From the NCBI RefSeq assembly GCF_003952665.1, contig NZ_CP017946.1, forward strand, positions 5,537,001-5,601,000: a DNA stretch of 64,000 nt, read 5' to 3'. Of the stretch, positions 1 to 7,929 are shown piece by piece. Position 1 is the first letter of the stretch; each line of letters opens with the position of its first letter. A model generated the notes under the pieces. It saw nothing but the letters and a program-made list of their open reading frames with translations, was not told the origin of the DNA and ran no database searches. The DNA comes from Bosea sp. Tri-49. Lineage in GTDB: Bacteria > Pseudomonadota > Alphaproteobacteria > Rhizobiales > Beijerinckiaceae. The translations under genes and the position numbers were made by a program.

Positions 1-1293
1 CACGACCTTGTGGATGCCCCAGGCCGCTTGCTCGACCGAGAGACCGAGCGGCTCGGCCACGGTGGCGACGGCCTTGCGCGCCGCGTCCAGATCGAGCGCC
101 ATGCGCCCGCCGAGGAAGAAGCCGGGATCGTAATAGCCGAGCACGAGATTGGCGTCGGTTACGGTCGGCTTGGTGCCGCCCATGCCGTAGCAGGCCGGGC
201 CGGGATCGGAGCCGGCCGAATGCGGGCCGACCTTGAGCAGGCCGACCTCGTCGATCGCCGCGATCGAGCCGCCACCGGCGCCGATCTCGATCATGTCGAT
301 CACCGGCGCCTTGATCGGCAGGCCGGAGCCCTTGGCGAAGCGGTTGACGCGGCCGGCCTCCAGCATCGGCGCGATTTCGGCGCGGCCGTCCTCGATCATG
401 CAGGCCTTGGCGGTGGTGCCGCCCATGTCGAAGGAGATCACGTCCTTATGGCCGGCGAGCTCGCCGAACAGGGCCGTGGCGAGGCCGCCGCCGGCCGGGC
501 CGCTTTCGAGCAGGCGGATCGGGAAGGTGCGCGCCGTCTCGGGCGAGACCAGGCCACCGGCCGAATGCATCAGCCGGAGCGCGCCGGTGAAGGAACGGGC
601 GGCGAGCTCGCGCTCAAGCCGCTCGAGATAGCGCCGCATCAGCGGCTGGACATAGGCGTTGGCCGCGGTGGTGACGAAGCGCTGGTACTCCCAGATCTCG
701 GCGACGACTTCGCTCGACAGGGAGATGGTGAGCTCCGGGCAGGTCTCGCGGACGATGCGGCCGGCTTCCTGCTCATGGGCGGGATTGCGGTAGCTGTTGA
801 GGAAGCAGATCGCGATCGCCTCGCAGCCGGCGGCGGCGAGCTCGCGGGCAGCCTTGCGGACAGCGTCGGCATCGAGCGCGGTCACGACCTTGCCGTCTCG
901 GTCCATGCGCTCGGGCACTTCGAGGCGGTGCTCGCGCGAGACCAGCGGGTCGGGGAAGGTCAGGAAGAGATCGTAGATGTCGTAGCGCTGCTCGGTCCCC
1001 ATTTCGAGGATGTCGCGGAAGCCCCTGGTGGTGATCAGGCCGAGCCTGGAGCCCTTGCGCTCGATCACGGCGTTGGTGACCAAAGTCGTGCCGTGGACGA
1101 TGTCGCCGACATCGGCGAGCGTGATCCCGGCCATCTCGACGAGCTCGCCGAGGCCAATCAGCGCAGCTTCCGATGGGTCGTGCGGGGTGGTCAGGCGCTT
1201 GTGCAGGAGGACCGAACGCTCCTCACCGTCATAGAGGATGAAGTCGGTGAAGGTGCCGCCGATGTCGAAGCCGATGCGCCAACGATTGCTCAT
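1..1293 (-). CDS. Hydantoinase/oxoprolinase subunit A (HyuA family), 3' end outside window
   Basis: This gene reads leftward from ATG at 1293 and is still open at base 1, so only the N-terminal 431 residues are present. The protein opens with the acetate-kinase/hsp70-like phosphate-binding motif DIGGTFTDF (about residues 9-17). A second nucleotide-binding motif, SFDMGGTTAK, lies near residue 288, and a GAGGGSIA loop lies near residue 340. Together these are typical of the ATP-dependent N-methylhydantoinase A/5-oxoprolinase family, which opens cyclic amides with ATP. The start codon overlaps the stop of the upstream IclR gene (ATGA), so the two are translationally coupled. A HyuB partner would be expected to the left. 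The substrate cannot be told from sequence; hydantoin, N-methylhydantoin and 5-oxoproline are all possible. Confidence 0.9.
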   Translation of the reverse strand, partial: MSNRWRIGFDIGGTFTDFILYDGEERSVLLHKRLTTPHDPSEAALIGLGELVEMAGITLADVGDIVHGTTLVTNAVIERKGSRLGLITTRGFRDILEMGTEQRYDIYDLFLTFPDPLVSREHRLEVPERMDRDGKVVTALDADAVRKAARELAAAGCEAIAICFLNSYRNPAHEQEAGRIVRETCPELTISLSSEVVAEIWEYQRFVTTAANAYVQPLMRRYLERLERELAARSFTGALRLMHSAGGLVSPETARTFPIRLLESGPAGGGLATALFGELAGHKDVISFDMGGTTAKACMIEDGRAEIAPMLEAGRVNRFAKGSGLPIKAPVIDMIEIGAGGGSIAAIDEVGLLKVGPHSAGSDPGPACYGMGGTKPTVTDANLVLGYYDPGFFLGGRMALDLDAARKAVATVAEPLGLSVEQAAWGIHKVV

Positions 1294-2075
1294 GGAGCAG
1301 TCTCCGCGTTTGAGAGGTTCAAGGGGAAGAAGCGCTTGTCCTTGGTGAGGGCCGCGATCTCGGCGGCGCCTTCGGACAGGGAACGGATGATGGAAAGGCG
1401 CTCGCCCGGCTCGACCGTCGCAGCCGGGAAGGAGATGCAGAGCGCGACCTCGTCGCCTGTGGCGGGATCGCCGAGGCCGACCGAGATGGCGCGCACGCCG
1501 CGCACCGCCTCGTCATGGGATTCGGCGAAGCCGTTGCGGCGGGTCTCGGCCAGCCGCGCCAAAAGCTCGTCCATGTCGCGGGGCGCGGTTTCGGACGGGG
1601 CGGTGAACCCCTCAGGGTAGAGCGCGCGGACCTCGGCGTCGGGAAGCCTGGCAAGCAAAGCGCGGCCGGTGCTGGAGGCGAAGGCGGGGATGCGGTCGCC
1701 GATCGAGGTGACGACCCGCAGCGCGTGCCTGCCAGGATGGGCAGTGACGCCGATGATCTCGGTGCCGCGGCGCACGCTGATATAGCCGGTATGGCCGATC
1801 TGGTCAGAGACACGCCTAACCACGGCGTCGGCGCGGTCGATCAGCGAAGCGGCGAAGCGGTAGAGCTGGCCGACCTGGGCGAGCAGCAGTGATGGGCGAT
1901 AGCGCTTGCTGTCGCCGACCGTTTCCAGAAGCCCCTCGTCGCGCATCGCCCGCAGCAGGCGCGAGGCATTGCTCTTCGGCATGCCGAGCAGGGACACAAG
2001 ATCGGTCACGGTCACGTCGTGACGCGTGCTGGAGAAGCAACGAAGCACGTCTGCGGCTGTCGTCAGGATGGACAT
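1290..2075 (-). CDS. IclR-family transcriptional regulator
   Basis: The protein has 261 residues, the usual IclR length. An N-terminal winged helix-turn-helix spans about residues 5-65 (ADVLRCFSS, then SNASRLLRAMRDEGLLE). It is followed by the IclR effector-binding GAF-like domain, with the family signature ASSTGRALLARLP and a C-terminal VALCISFPA strand. I chose ATG at 2075; the reading frame extends to a TTG at 2090, but that codon adjoins the likely operator. The gene is coupled to the hydantoinase gene downstream, so its effector is probably the hydantoinase substrate or product. A palindrome immediately upstream suggests autoregulation. Confidence 0.88.
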   Translation of the reverse strand: MSILTTAADVLRCFSSTRHDVTVTDLVSLLGMPKSNASRLLRAMRDEGLLETVGDSKRYRPSLLLAQVGQLYRFAASLIDRADAVVRRVSDQIGHTGYISVRRGTEIIGVTAHPGRHALRVVTSIGDRIPAFASSTGRALLARLPDAEVRALYPEGFTAPSETAPRDMDELLARLAETRRNGFAESHDEAVRGVRAISVGLGDPATGDEVALCISFPAATVEPGERLSIIRSLSEGAAEIAALTKDKRFFPLNLSNAETAP

Positions 2076-2094
2076 CCGGGTCGCTTCCAAGAAA

Positions 2095-2111
2095 GTTCCA
2101 AAAAATGGAAC
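2095..2111. promoter_or_regulatory. Palindromic operator in front of the IclR gene
   Basis: GTTCCAAAAAATGGAAC is a perfect inverted repeat with 6-bp arms and a 5-bp A-rich spacer. It lies 20 bp upstream of the chosen IclR start. IclR-family operators are usually short TGGAA/TTCCA palindromes of this type, so IclR autoregulation is the simplest reading. The stretch 2112-2348 between this site and the plus-strand promoter elements shows no convincing gene or further palindrome. Confidence 0.5.
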
Positions 2112-2348
2112 TTAAGTTGCAATAATAGGAACAATACTGTGGGCCGACAGTGAGTCAAGACGGTTTGTGTCGCGGAACGACTCTGCGGCTGCCCGAATCG
2201 TTCGCGCTGAAGGGGCGGAGAGCGGCAGAATCTGCCGGCCCTGATGGCCAAAAAGGCGTCAATACTTGTGATGTCGTACGATCTCGCCAGACGAGCGGTT
2301 TACCGTGCAATCCTCCGGCAAGCTCCCGGATTCATAGCTGGATGGGAT

Positions 2349-2385
2349 GCTCCAAATTTTGGAGCCGCCTCCAAAAGTGGGAGGC
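2349..2385. promoter_or_regulatory. Tandem palindromes, candidate upstream activator sites
   Basis: Two palindromes lie side by side. GCTCCAAATTTTGGAGC (2349-2365) is perfect with 8-bp arms. GCCTCCAAAAGTGGGAGGC (2367-2385) has 6-bp arms. Their centres are 19 bp apart, and they lie about 95 and 76 bp upstream of the -12 element of the sigma-54 promoter, the usual distance for enhancer sites of NtrC-type activators. The first also shares its TCCA/TGGA arms with the palindrome at 2095-2111, so IclR binding is a competing explanation. Confidence 0.5.
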
Positions 2386-2438
2386 TTGTGCAATCAAGAA
2401 CTCACTCTTTAAGTCAGATTTTTCAATGGTTTGTCTTG

Positions 2439-2454
2439 TGGCACAGGGGTTGCT
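2439..2454 (+). promoter_or_regulatory. Sigma-54 (-24/-12) promoter
   Basis: TGGCACAGGGGTTGCT matches the sigma-54 consensus TGGCAC-N5-TTGCW at every defined base. The GG (2440-2441) and GC (2452-2453) doublets are 12 bp apart as required. A transcript would start near 2465, about 25 bases before the ATG at 2490. The nearest sigma-54-type activator gene lies at 10502-11878, on the same strand at the end of the same gene run. Confidence 0.72.
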
Positions 2455-2489
2455 GAGGCGGCGCGCTAACTGGCTGGAGCGCAGCAGGC

Positions 2490-3182
2490 ATGAACTGGCA
2501 GGCAATCGTCGATTTCGACGGGACGATTTCACGCGAGGATACGACCGACCGGGTCCTGCAGCGCTTCGCGGAGCCGGGCTGGGAGGAGATCGAGGCGGAT
2601 TGGGTCGCCGGGCGGATCGGCTCGCGTGAGTGCATGGAACGCCAGGTCGCCCTGCTGCACGCTTCGCCGGATGTGTTCGACACCTTCGTGTCGTCGCTCG
2701 CGATCGACTGGGGCTTTGCCGCCTTCGTCCGGCTGTGCCAGCGCGCTGCGATCCCGGTAACCGTCGTCTCGGACGGACTCGATCGCACCATTCATGCGCT
2801 GCTGGGACGGGCCGGCCTGAGCGGCCTCACCGTCGTCGCCAATCATATCGAGCCGTTGCCGGGCGATTGCTGGCGGTTGACCTCGCCGCATGCCGACCCC
2901 TCCGGCGGCTGCGCCAGCGGCACCTGCAAATGCCGCGTCGCCAGCAGCCTGAGCCGGCCGCTGACGCTGCTGGTCGGCGATGGCCGCTCGGATTTCTGCG
3001 TCGCCGGCCAGGCCGACCTCGTCTTCGCCAAGAACGGGCTGATCGCGCATTGCCGTGACAACGGCATTGGCCACCGCCCGTTCACCACCTTCTCCGAGGC
3101 CGTCGGCCTCCTCGAAACCCTGCTGTCGGACTCCGCGACGGAGCCGGCGACCCCCGCCCGCAAGGACATGATCAATGGATGA
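2490..3182 (+). CDS. HAD-superfamily phosphatase (MtnX/phosphoserine-phosphatase-like)
   Basis: This 230-residue cytosolic protein carries all four HAD motifs. They are DFDGT at residues 8-12 (nucleophile Asp8, acid/base Asp10), the motif II serine in VVSDG near residue 92, a lysine in the Cys-rich GTCKCR stretch near residue 150, and GDGRSD near residue 166 for Mg2+. Length and cap pattern resemble the MtnX/PSPase group, which removes phosphate from small metabolites. No mtn genes are nearby, so methionine salvage is unlikely. It is the first gene after the sigma-54 promoter and overlaps the aminotransferase gene by 8 bases, so it probably supplies a dephosphorylated intermediate to the same pathway. 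Confidence 0.8.
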   Translation: MNWQAIVDFDGTISREDTTDRVLQRFAEPGWEEIEADWVAGRIGSRECMERQVALLHASPDVFDTFVSSLAIDWGFAAFVRLCQRAAIPVTVVSDGLDRTIHALLGRAGLSGLTVVANHIEPLPGDCWRLTSPHADPSGGCASGTCKCRVASSLSRPLTLLVGDGRSDFCVAGQADLVFAKNGLIAHCRDNGIGHRPFTTFSEAVGLLETLLSDSATEPATPARKDMING

Positions 3183-4623
3183 CGGCTTCACCCTGCTCGA
3201 CCGCGCCGAGCAGGTCGATCTTTCCGCGGCGCCTGCCGAGACACTCGCCGAAGAAGAGGCCCGCCTGCTCGCGCTCGAGGCCGAATACTGCTCGCATGGC
3301 GACACGGTCCACTACACGCAGTTCCCGAAGATCTTCTCGGGCTGCGAAGGCTCGTTCATGCTCGATGCGGCGGGCAACCGCTTCCTCGATCTGCAGATGT
3401 GGTACTCGGCCGTCAATTTCGGCTACGCCAATCCGCGCCTGAACAATGCGCTGAAGCGTCAGATCGACACGCTGCCGCAGGTGGCGAGCCAGTATCTGCA
3501 CCGCGAGAAGATCGAGCTCGCGGCGATGATCGCGAAGGACGCGCAGCGCAAGTTCGGCGCCAAGGGGCGCGTTCACTTCAATGTCGGCGGCGCACAGGCG
3601 GTCGAGGACTCGCTCAAGCTCGTGCGCAACGCCAAGAACGGCAAGAGCCTGATGTTCGCCTTCGAGGGCGGCTATCACGGCCGCACGCTCGGCGCCTCGG
3701 CGATCACCTCGTCCTACCGCTATCGCCGCAGCTTCGGCCATTTCGGCGAGCGTGCGCATTTCGTCCCGTTCCCCTATCATTTCCGCGGTCCCAAGGGGAT
3801 GAGCAAGGAAGAATACGGGCATCACTGCGTGCAGCAGTTCGCCCGGCTGTTCGAGAGCGAGTACAACGGCGTTTGGGATCCGAAGGTCCGCGAGGCCGAG
3901 TACGCCGCCTTCTATGTCGAGCCGCTGCAGGGCACGGGCGGCTACGTCATCCCGCCGCCGAACTTCTTCATCGAGCTCAAGAAGGTGCTCGACCAGCACG
4001 GCATCCTGCTGGTCGTCGACGAGATCCAGATGGGCTTCTTCCGGACGGGCAAGCTCTGGTCGATCGAGCATTTCGGCGTGCAGCCGGACGTGATCGTCTT
4101 CGGCAAGGCGGTAACCAACGGGCTGAACCCGCTCTCCGGCATCTGGGCCAAGGAAGAGCTGATCAACCCGACAGTCTTCCCGCCCGGCTCGACCCATTCG
4201 ACCTTCAACGCCAACCCGCTCGGCACCGCGGTCGCGCTCGAGGCGATGAAGATGATGGAGGAAGAGGACTACGAGACCATGGTCATGGCCAAGGGCGCGT
4301 ATTTCCTCGAGGGCCTGAAGGGGCTGGAGCGCCGCCACAAGATCGTCGGCGAGGTCGACGGGCTCGGCATGGCGCTGCGGATCGAGATATGCGAGCCGCA
4401 TGACAGCTTCACTCCGTCGAAGCGGCTGGTCGACCTGATGTGCGACGAGGGCATGAAGGCCGACCTCGAAGTCGGCGGCAAGCGCTACGGCCTCGTGCTC
4501 GACATTGGCGGCTACTACAAGAACGTCATCACCCTCGCGCCGGCATTGACCATGAGCTATGCCGAGATCGACCTCGCGATCGAGCTGCTCGACCAGCTCT
4601 TCGCCCGCGTCGCCAGCGCCTGA
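3175..4623 (+). CDS. Class III PLP-dependent aminotransferase
   Basis: The protein has 482 residues and the class III (omega-amino acid/ornithine) aminotransferase fold. GGAQAVEDSLKL binds the cofactor phosphate, EGGYHGRTLG follows, and VVDEIQMGFFRTG contains the PLP-ring aspartate. Lys311 in VFGKAVTNG is the expected Schiff-base lysine, and GSTHSTFNANPL follows it. These enzymes transfer an amino group to or from an omega-amine, a 2-oxo acid or a semialdehyde. The real substrate is not evident. The gene overlaps the HAD gene and is followed 13 bases later by an arginase-fold gene, which suggests an amine or guanidino intermediate. Confidence 0.88.
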   Translation: MDDGFTLLDRAEQVDLSAAPAETLAEEEARLLALEAEYCSHGDTVHYTQFPKIFSGCEGSFMLDAAGNRFLDLQMWYSAVNFGYANPRLNNALKRQIDTLPQVASQYLHREKIELAAMIAKDAQRKFGAKGRVHFNVGGAQAVEDSLKLVRNAKNGKSLMFAFEGGYHGRTLGASAITSSYRYRRSFGHFGERAHFVPFPYHFRGPKGMSKEEYGHHCVQQFARLFESEYNGVWDPKVREAEYAAFYVEPLQGTGGYVIPPPNFFIELKKVLDQHGILLVVDEIQMGFFRTGKLWSIEHFGVQPDVIVFGKAVTNGLNPLSGIWAKEELINPTVFPPGSTHSTFNANPLGTAVALEAMKMMEEEDYETMVMAKGAYFLEGLKGLERRHKIVGEVDGLGMALRIEICEPHDSFTPSKRLVDLMCDEGMKADLEVGGKRYGLVLDIGGYYKNVITLAPALTMSYAEIDLAIELLDQLFARVASA

Positions 4624-4636
4624 GCGGAGACGGGCC

Positions 4637-5560
4637 TTGCGCCTGCGCGTGATCGATCTCGACGGCAGCGTGGCGGCGCAGGAGCCGCTGCGCCGGCATA
4701 TCGACGCCGGTACCGCCGCCTTTATCGAGGCCGCCGACCTCGCCGGCGCCCTGCGCATCGTCGCGGGCCGCCGGGCGAAGGCTGAGCTGCTCGAGCGACT
4801 CGGTCGCGGCGACGGCGAAGGCGAGGGAGCGCCTGTCTTCTTCTACGGCTCGGGCGATTTCCATCACATGACCTCGGTCCTGCTCAACCGCATCGAGGAG
4901 CCGGTCACGGTCGTGCATTTCGACAACCATCCCGATTGGGTCAGCTTTCCCGCGACGATGAATTGCGGCGCTTGGGTCAACCGGGCGCTGGAGCTGCCGC
5001 AGGTGCGCAAGGTCGTGACGATCGGCCCATGCAGTGACGATCTCGTGCGGCCGGAATGGCAGTTCGCCAATCTGAGGGCCGTGGCGGAAGGGCGGATCGC
5101 GCTCTATCCTTGGCGGCATGCGCCGTCCCGGGTCTGGGGCCGCTATGGCAAGGCCGACAGCTTCCGCCAGCAGGGCGGCCATCTGCACTGGCGCAACCTT
5201 GCCGAGGTGGATTGGTTGGACTTCCTCGACGAGCTGATCGCTGCGATCCCGACCGCGTCTGTCTGGCTGACGATCGACAAGGATGTGCTCGCGCCGGCCG
5301 ACGCCTGCACCAATTGGGACCAGGGCGAACTGCCCCTCGCTCATCTGTTGGCGGCGGTCGAACGGCTGGCGGGCGAGCGCCGGATCGTCGGCGTCGATGT
5401 CTGCGGCGACTGGTCGGAGCCGCGCTTCACTGATCCGTTCCGCGCGACGCTGGCCTATTTCGACCATCCGCCGCGCTTCACGCCGACGCCCGAGCAGCTC
5501 GCGATCAACGCGCGCGTCAATGCGAGCCTGATCGATTGCTTCCAGCGAGTGCTGTCATGA
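4637..5560 (+). CDS. Arginase/agmatinase-fold hydrolase
   Basis: The protein has 307 residues from TTG at 4637, which has GGAG eight bases upstream; GTG at 4649 is an alternative. The ureohydrolase metal motifs are recognisable but altered. GSGDFHH (residues 71-77) replaces GGDHS, DNHPD (96-100) stands for DAHxD, and TIDKD (212-216) stands for SxDxD. All six usual Mn2+ ligands therefore appear to be kept. The family cleaves guanidino, formimino or related C-N bonds to urea or an analogue. The deviating second shell suggests a substrate other than arginine or agmatine. Its stop overlaps the next start (ATGA). Confidence 0.72.
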   Translation: MRLRVIDLDGSVAAQEPLRRHIDAGTAAFIEAADLAGALRIVAGRRAKAELLERLGRGDGEGEGAPVFFYGSGDFHHMTSVLLNRIEEPVTVVHFDNHPDWVSFPATMNCGAWVNRALELPQVRKVVTIGPCSDDLVRPEWQFANLRAVAEGRIALYPWRHAPSRVWGRYGKADSFRQQGGHLHWRNLAEVDWLDFLDELIAAIPTASVWLTIDKDVLAPADACTNWDQGELPLAHLLAAVERLAGERRIVGVDVCGDWSEPRFTDPFRATLAYFDHPPRFTPTPEQLAINARVNASLIDCFQRVLS

Positions 5561-5919
5561 GCACCACCATCATCCTCTGGTTCGTGCTGTCGGTCGTCTG
5601 CGACGTCGCCGGCCAGATCTGCTTCAAGATCGGCGCCGACAGGTTGCCGCAAGGCGCCGATTTCCGCGCCACGGCCGCAGCGATGGCGCGCTGCGGCTGG
5701 GTCACGGCCGGCATCGCAACCTATGTCGCCGAGTTCTTCATTTGGCTGCGCATCCTCGCCGAAGTGCCGCTCTCGATCGCCTTCCCGATCGCCAGCGCCA
5801 ACTTCCTCGCCATCACCCTGGCCAGCGCCGTCTTCCTCGGCGAGCGCGTCGGCCGGCGGCAATGGCTCGGCTCTTTCCTGATCACCTGCGGCGTCATCAT
5901 CGTCGCCAGAACAGCCTGA
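5557..5919 (+). CDS. SMR/EamA-half membrane protein, ArnE/ArnF-like (first of two)
   Basis: This 120-residue protein has four predicted membrane segments: about 4-22, a central pair within 40-80, and 100-118. The third/fourth-segment pattern PLSIAFPIASANF...GERV resembles SMR transporters and the ArnE/ArnF subunits that flip aminoarabinosyl-lipid carriers. It sits in the inner membrane. A second protein of the same size and type lies two genes downstream, so the pair may form a heterodimer as ArnE/ArnF and paired SMR proteins do. The cargo is unknown. The start overlaps the arginase-fold gene. Confidence 0.75.
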   Translation: MSTTIILWFVLSVVCDVAGQICFKIGADRLPQGADFRATAAAMARCGWVTAGIATYVAEFFIWLRILAEVPLSIAFPIASANFLAITLASAVFLGERVGRRQWLGSFLITCGVIIVARTA

Positions 5920-5932
5920 CGGACATGTTCCG

Positions 5933-6772
5933 ATGACCATGCGCGATTTCAGCGTCCGCCTCGCCGGCGACCGGACCGGCTTCCTGCTCATCCACGGCCT
6001 CGGCGGCACGCCGACCGAGTTGCGTTTCGTCGCCCGGGCGCTGCACCGCGCCGGCCACACCGTGCATTGCCCGCAGCTCGCCGGGCATTGCGCCGGCGAA
6101 GCCGAGATCCTCGCCACCGGCTGGCGCGACTGGGCGGGAAGCGTCTTCGACGAGCTCGCGCGCATGCGCGAGATCTGCGACACGGTGATCGTCGGCGGGC
6201 TCTCGATGGGGGCGGTGCTGGCGATGCATGTCGCGGCCCAGCGCCCGAGAGAGGTCGACGGGCTCGCGCTCTATGCCCCGACCTTCTGGTACGATGGCTG
6301 GTCGATCCCGCGCTACGCCTTCCTGCTGCGCTGGTTCATCAACACGCCGTTCGGGCGGCGCTACCGCTTCGTCGAGCGTGAGCCCTACGGGCTGAAGGAC
6401 ACGCGCACCCGCGCTCTGGTCGTCTCGTCGCTGGCGAGCGGCGACAGCTCGGAGGCCGGCCTGCTCGGCACGCCATCGGGCTCGCTGAAAGAGATGTGGG
6501 ATCTGATCGCGGTCACCCGCCGCGAGCTGTCCCAGGTCAAATGCCCGGCCCTGCTGGTCCATCCGCGCGACGATGATATCGCCGACCTCAAGAACGCCTT
6601 CGAGATCCAGCGCAAGCTCGGCGGTCTGGTCGATGCGGTGATCCTCGACGACAGCTATCACCTCGTCACCATCGACCAGCAGCATGAGATCGTGATCGAA
6701 CGCTCGCTGGCGCTGGCCGCCCGGCTGGCCAAGGCCCGCATGCCGGCTCTGCAGATCGTGGCGGCGGAATGA
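5933..6772 (+). CDS. Alpha/beta hydrolase (serine carboxylesterase type)
   Basis: The protein has 279 residues and an alpha/beta-hydrolase fold without a signal peptide. LLIHGLGGTP near residue 17 forms the oxyanion region. GGLSMGA near residue 85 holds the nucleophile serine. An aspartate in HPRDDDI near residue 205 and a histidine in DDSYHLVT near residue 240 complete the triad. This pattern fits Est30/monoacylglycerol-lipase-like esterases that cut acyl esters. It starts 13 bases after the first SMR gene, and its stop overlaps the next gene. In this cluster it could remove or transfer an acyl group on the product. Confidence 0.78.
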   Translation: MTMRDFSVRLAGDRTGFLLIHGLGGTPTELRFVARALHRAGHTVHCPQLAGHCAGEAEILATGWRDWAGSVFDELARMREICDTVIVGGLSMGAVLAMHVAAQRPREVDGLALYAPTFWYDGWSIPRYAFLLRWFINTPFGRRYRFVEREPYGLKDTRTRALVVSSLASGDSSEAGLLGTPSGSLKEMWDLIAVTRRELSQVKCPALLVHPRDDDIADLKNAFEIQRKLGGLVDAVILDDSYHLVTIDQQHEIVIERSLALAARLAKARMPALQIVAAE

Positions 6773-7929
6773 GCACGGTCCGGGCCCGCATCCTGGCTGA
6801 TATCATGGGGGTCTCACCCGCCGACTGGGACGTCTGCCTGCCGGGCGAGGCCGAGTGCCATACCTATTACAGCGCCTGCGACGCGGTTGCGGCGGAGACC
6901 GGCATCGGCCTGCGCATGGCGGCAGCCATTGCCGAGGAGGGCGATGAGGTCGTCGCGGTGGCGCCATTCTTCCGGCTGAAGTACCGGCTCGACACGCCGC
7001 TGCAAGGTAAACTCAGGAGTTTCGGCGACGCGCTGCACCGGCTCGCGCCGGGACTGGTCACGCTGAAGGTGCTTTGCATCGGCTCGCCTTATGCCGAGCG
7101 CTGCCATCTCGGTTTCTCGCCGAAACTCGACAGCGCCAGGCGCCTTGCGGCTTTCCAGGCGCTTTCCGCCGCGCTGGAGCGGCAGGCGGCTGAGGAGGGA
7201 GCGCATCTGGTGGTCTGGAAGGACCTGGCGCCGGCCGAGGAAGAAGGCGTTGGTGGGGCCTTGAAGCAGGCCGGTTTCGCCCGGCTCGGCAGCCTGCCGA
7301 TCGCGCTGCTCGACCTGCCTTTCGCCGACGAGGCCGCCTATCTCGCCTCGCTCTCGGCTGCGACGCGCAAGGACATCAAGCGCAAGCTCGCCAAGGCGGG
7401 GGAGGTGCGCGTCACATTCCACACCGACATCACCAAACTGGAGACTGAGATCACCGATCTCTACGAGGCGACGCGGGCGCAGAGCGGGCTCGATTATGGC
7501 GAACTCGAAGTGCTGCCGCCCGGCTATTTCGGTGCAGTCTCGCATGCGCTCGGCGAGCGGGCGGTCTTCGCGCTCTACTGGATCGGTGAGGAATTGGCGG
7601 CCTTCAATCTGCTCCTGGTTGAACCTGACCGGGTGATCGATAAGTTCCTGGGCATGCGCTACCCGCTGGCCCGCGAGCACAATCTCTACGCTGTGAGCTG
7701 GATGGCGAATGTCCGCTTTTGCCTCGATCGCGGCATCCACAAGCTCCAGAGTGGCCAGACGGCCTATGCCTCGAAGCTGCGCTTCGGCAGCCGGCTGGTA
7801 CCCTCGACCCTGCATGTCCGGCACCGGCTCGCGCCGCTGCAATGGGCGTTGCGTTCCCTGAGCCCTTGGCTCGGCTTCGAGCGCTTCGATCCCGATCTTG
7901 CCGTAATCGCCCGAAAGAAGGCCGCATGA
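6769..7929 (+). CDS. GNAT/FemAB-like acyltransferase (BioF2-like, Acetyltransf_6 type)
   Basis: The protein has 386 residues, far longer than a simple GNAT. The C-terminal half has the Acetyltransf_6 (BioF2/CelD-like) pattern: LSAATRKDIKRKLAK near residue 195, then EELAAFNLLLVE, a DKFLGM strand, and a late KLQSGQTAYASKLRFG segment. This group adds acyl or aminoacyl groups to lipids, peptidoglycan precursors or polysaccharides; here the acceptor is unknown. It overlaps both neighbours by ATGA, between an esterase and an SMR transporter, which points to acylation of the compound made by the upstream enzymes. Confidence 0.7.
   Translation: MSTVRARILADIMGVSPADWDVCLPGEAECHTYYSACDAVAAETGIGLRMAAAIAEEGDEVVAVAPFFRLKYRLDTPLQGKLRSFGDALHRLAPGLVTLKVLCIGSPYAERCHLGFSPKLDSARRLAAFQALSAALERQAAEEGAHLVVWKDLAPAEEEGVGGALKQAGFARLGSLPIALLDLPFADEAAYLASLSAATRKDIKRKLAKAGEVRVTFHTDITKLETEITDLYEATRAQSGLDYGELEVLPPGYFGAVSHALGERAVFALYWIGEELAAFNLLLVEPDRVIDKFLGMRYPLAREHNLYAVSWMANVRFCLDRGIHKLQSGQTAYASKLRFGSRLVPSTLHVRHRLAPLQWALRSLSPWLGFERFDPDLAVIARKKAA

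Noticed and set aside
10..1620. Long plus-strand open frame opposite the hydantoinase and IclR genes
   Set aside because: It is a high-GC antisense shadow. The minus strand encodes recognisable proteins with domain motifs and an ATGA overlap.
2244..2456. 70-codon frame upstream of the HAD gene
   Set aside because: It crosses the palindromes and the sigma-54 promoter, has no ribosome site and no recognisable sequence.
3172..4758. 528-codon minus-strand frame opposite the aminotransferase
   Set aside because: The composition is low-complexity and Arg/Ala/Glu-rich with no motif, while the plus strand is an intact aminotransferase.
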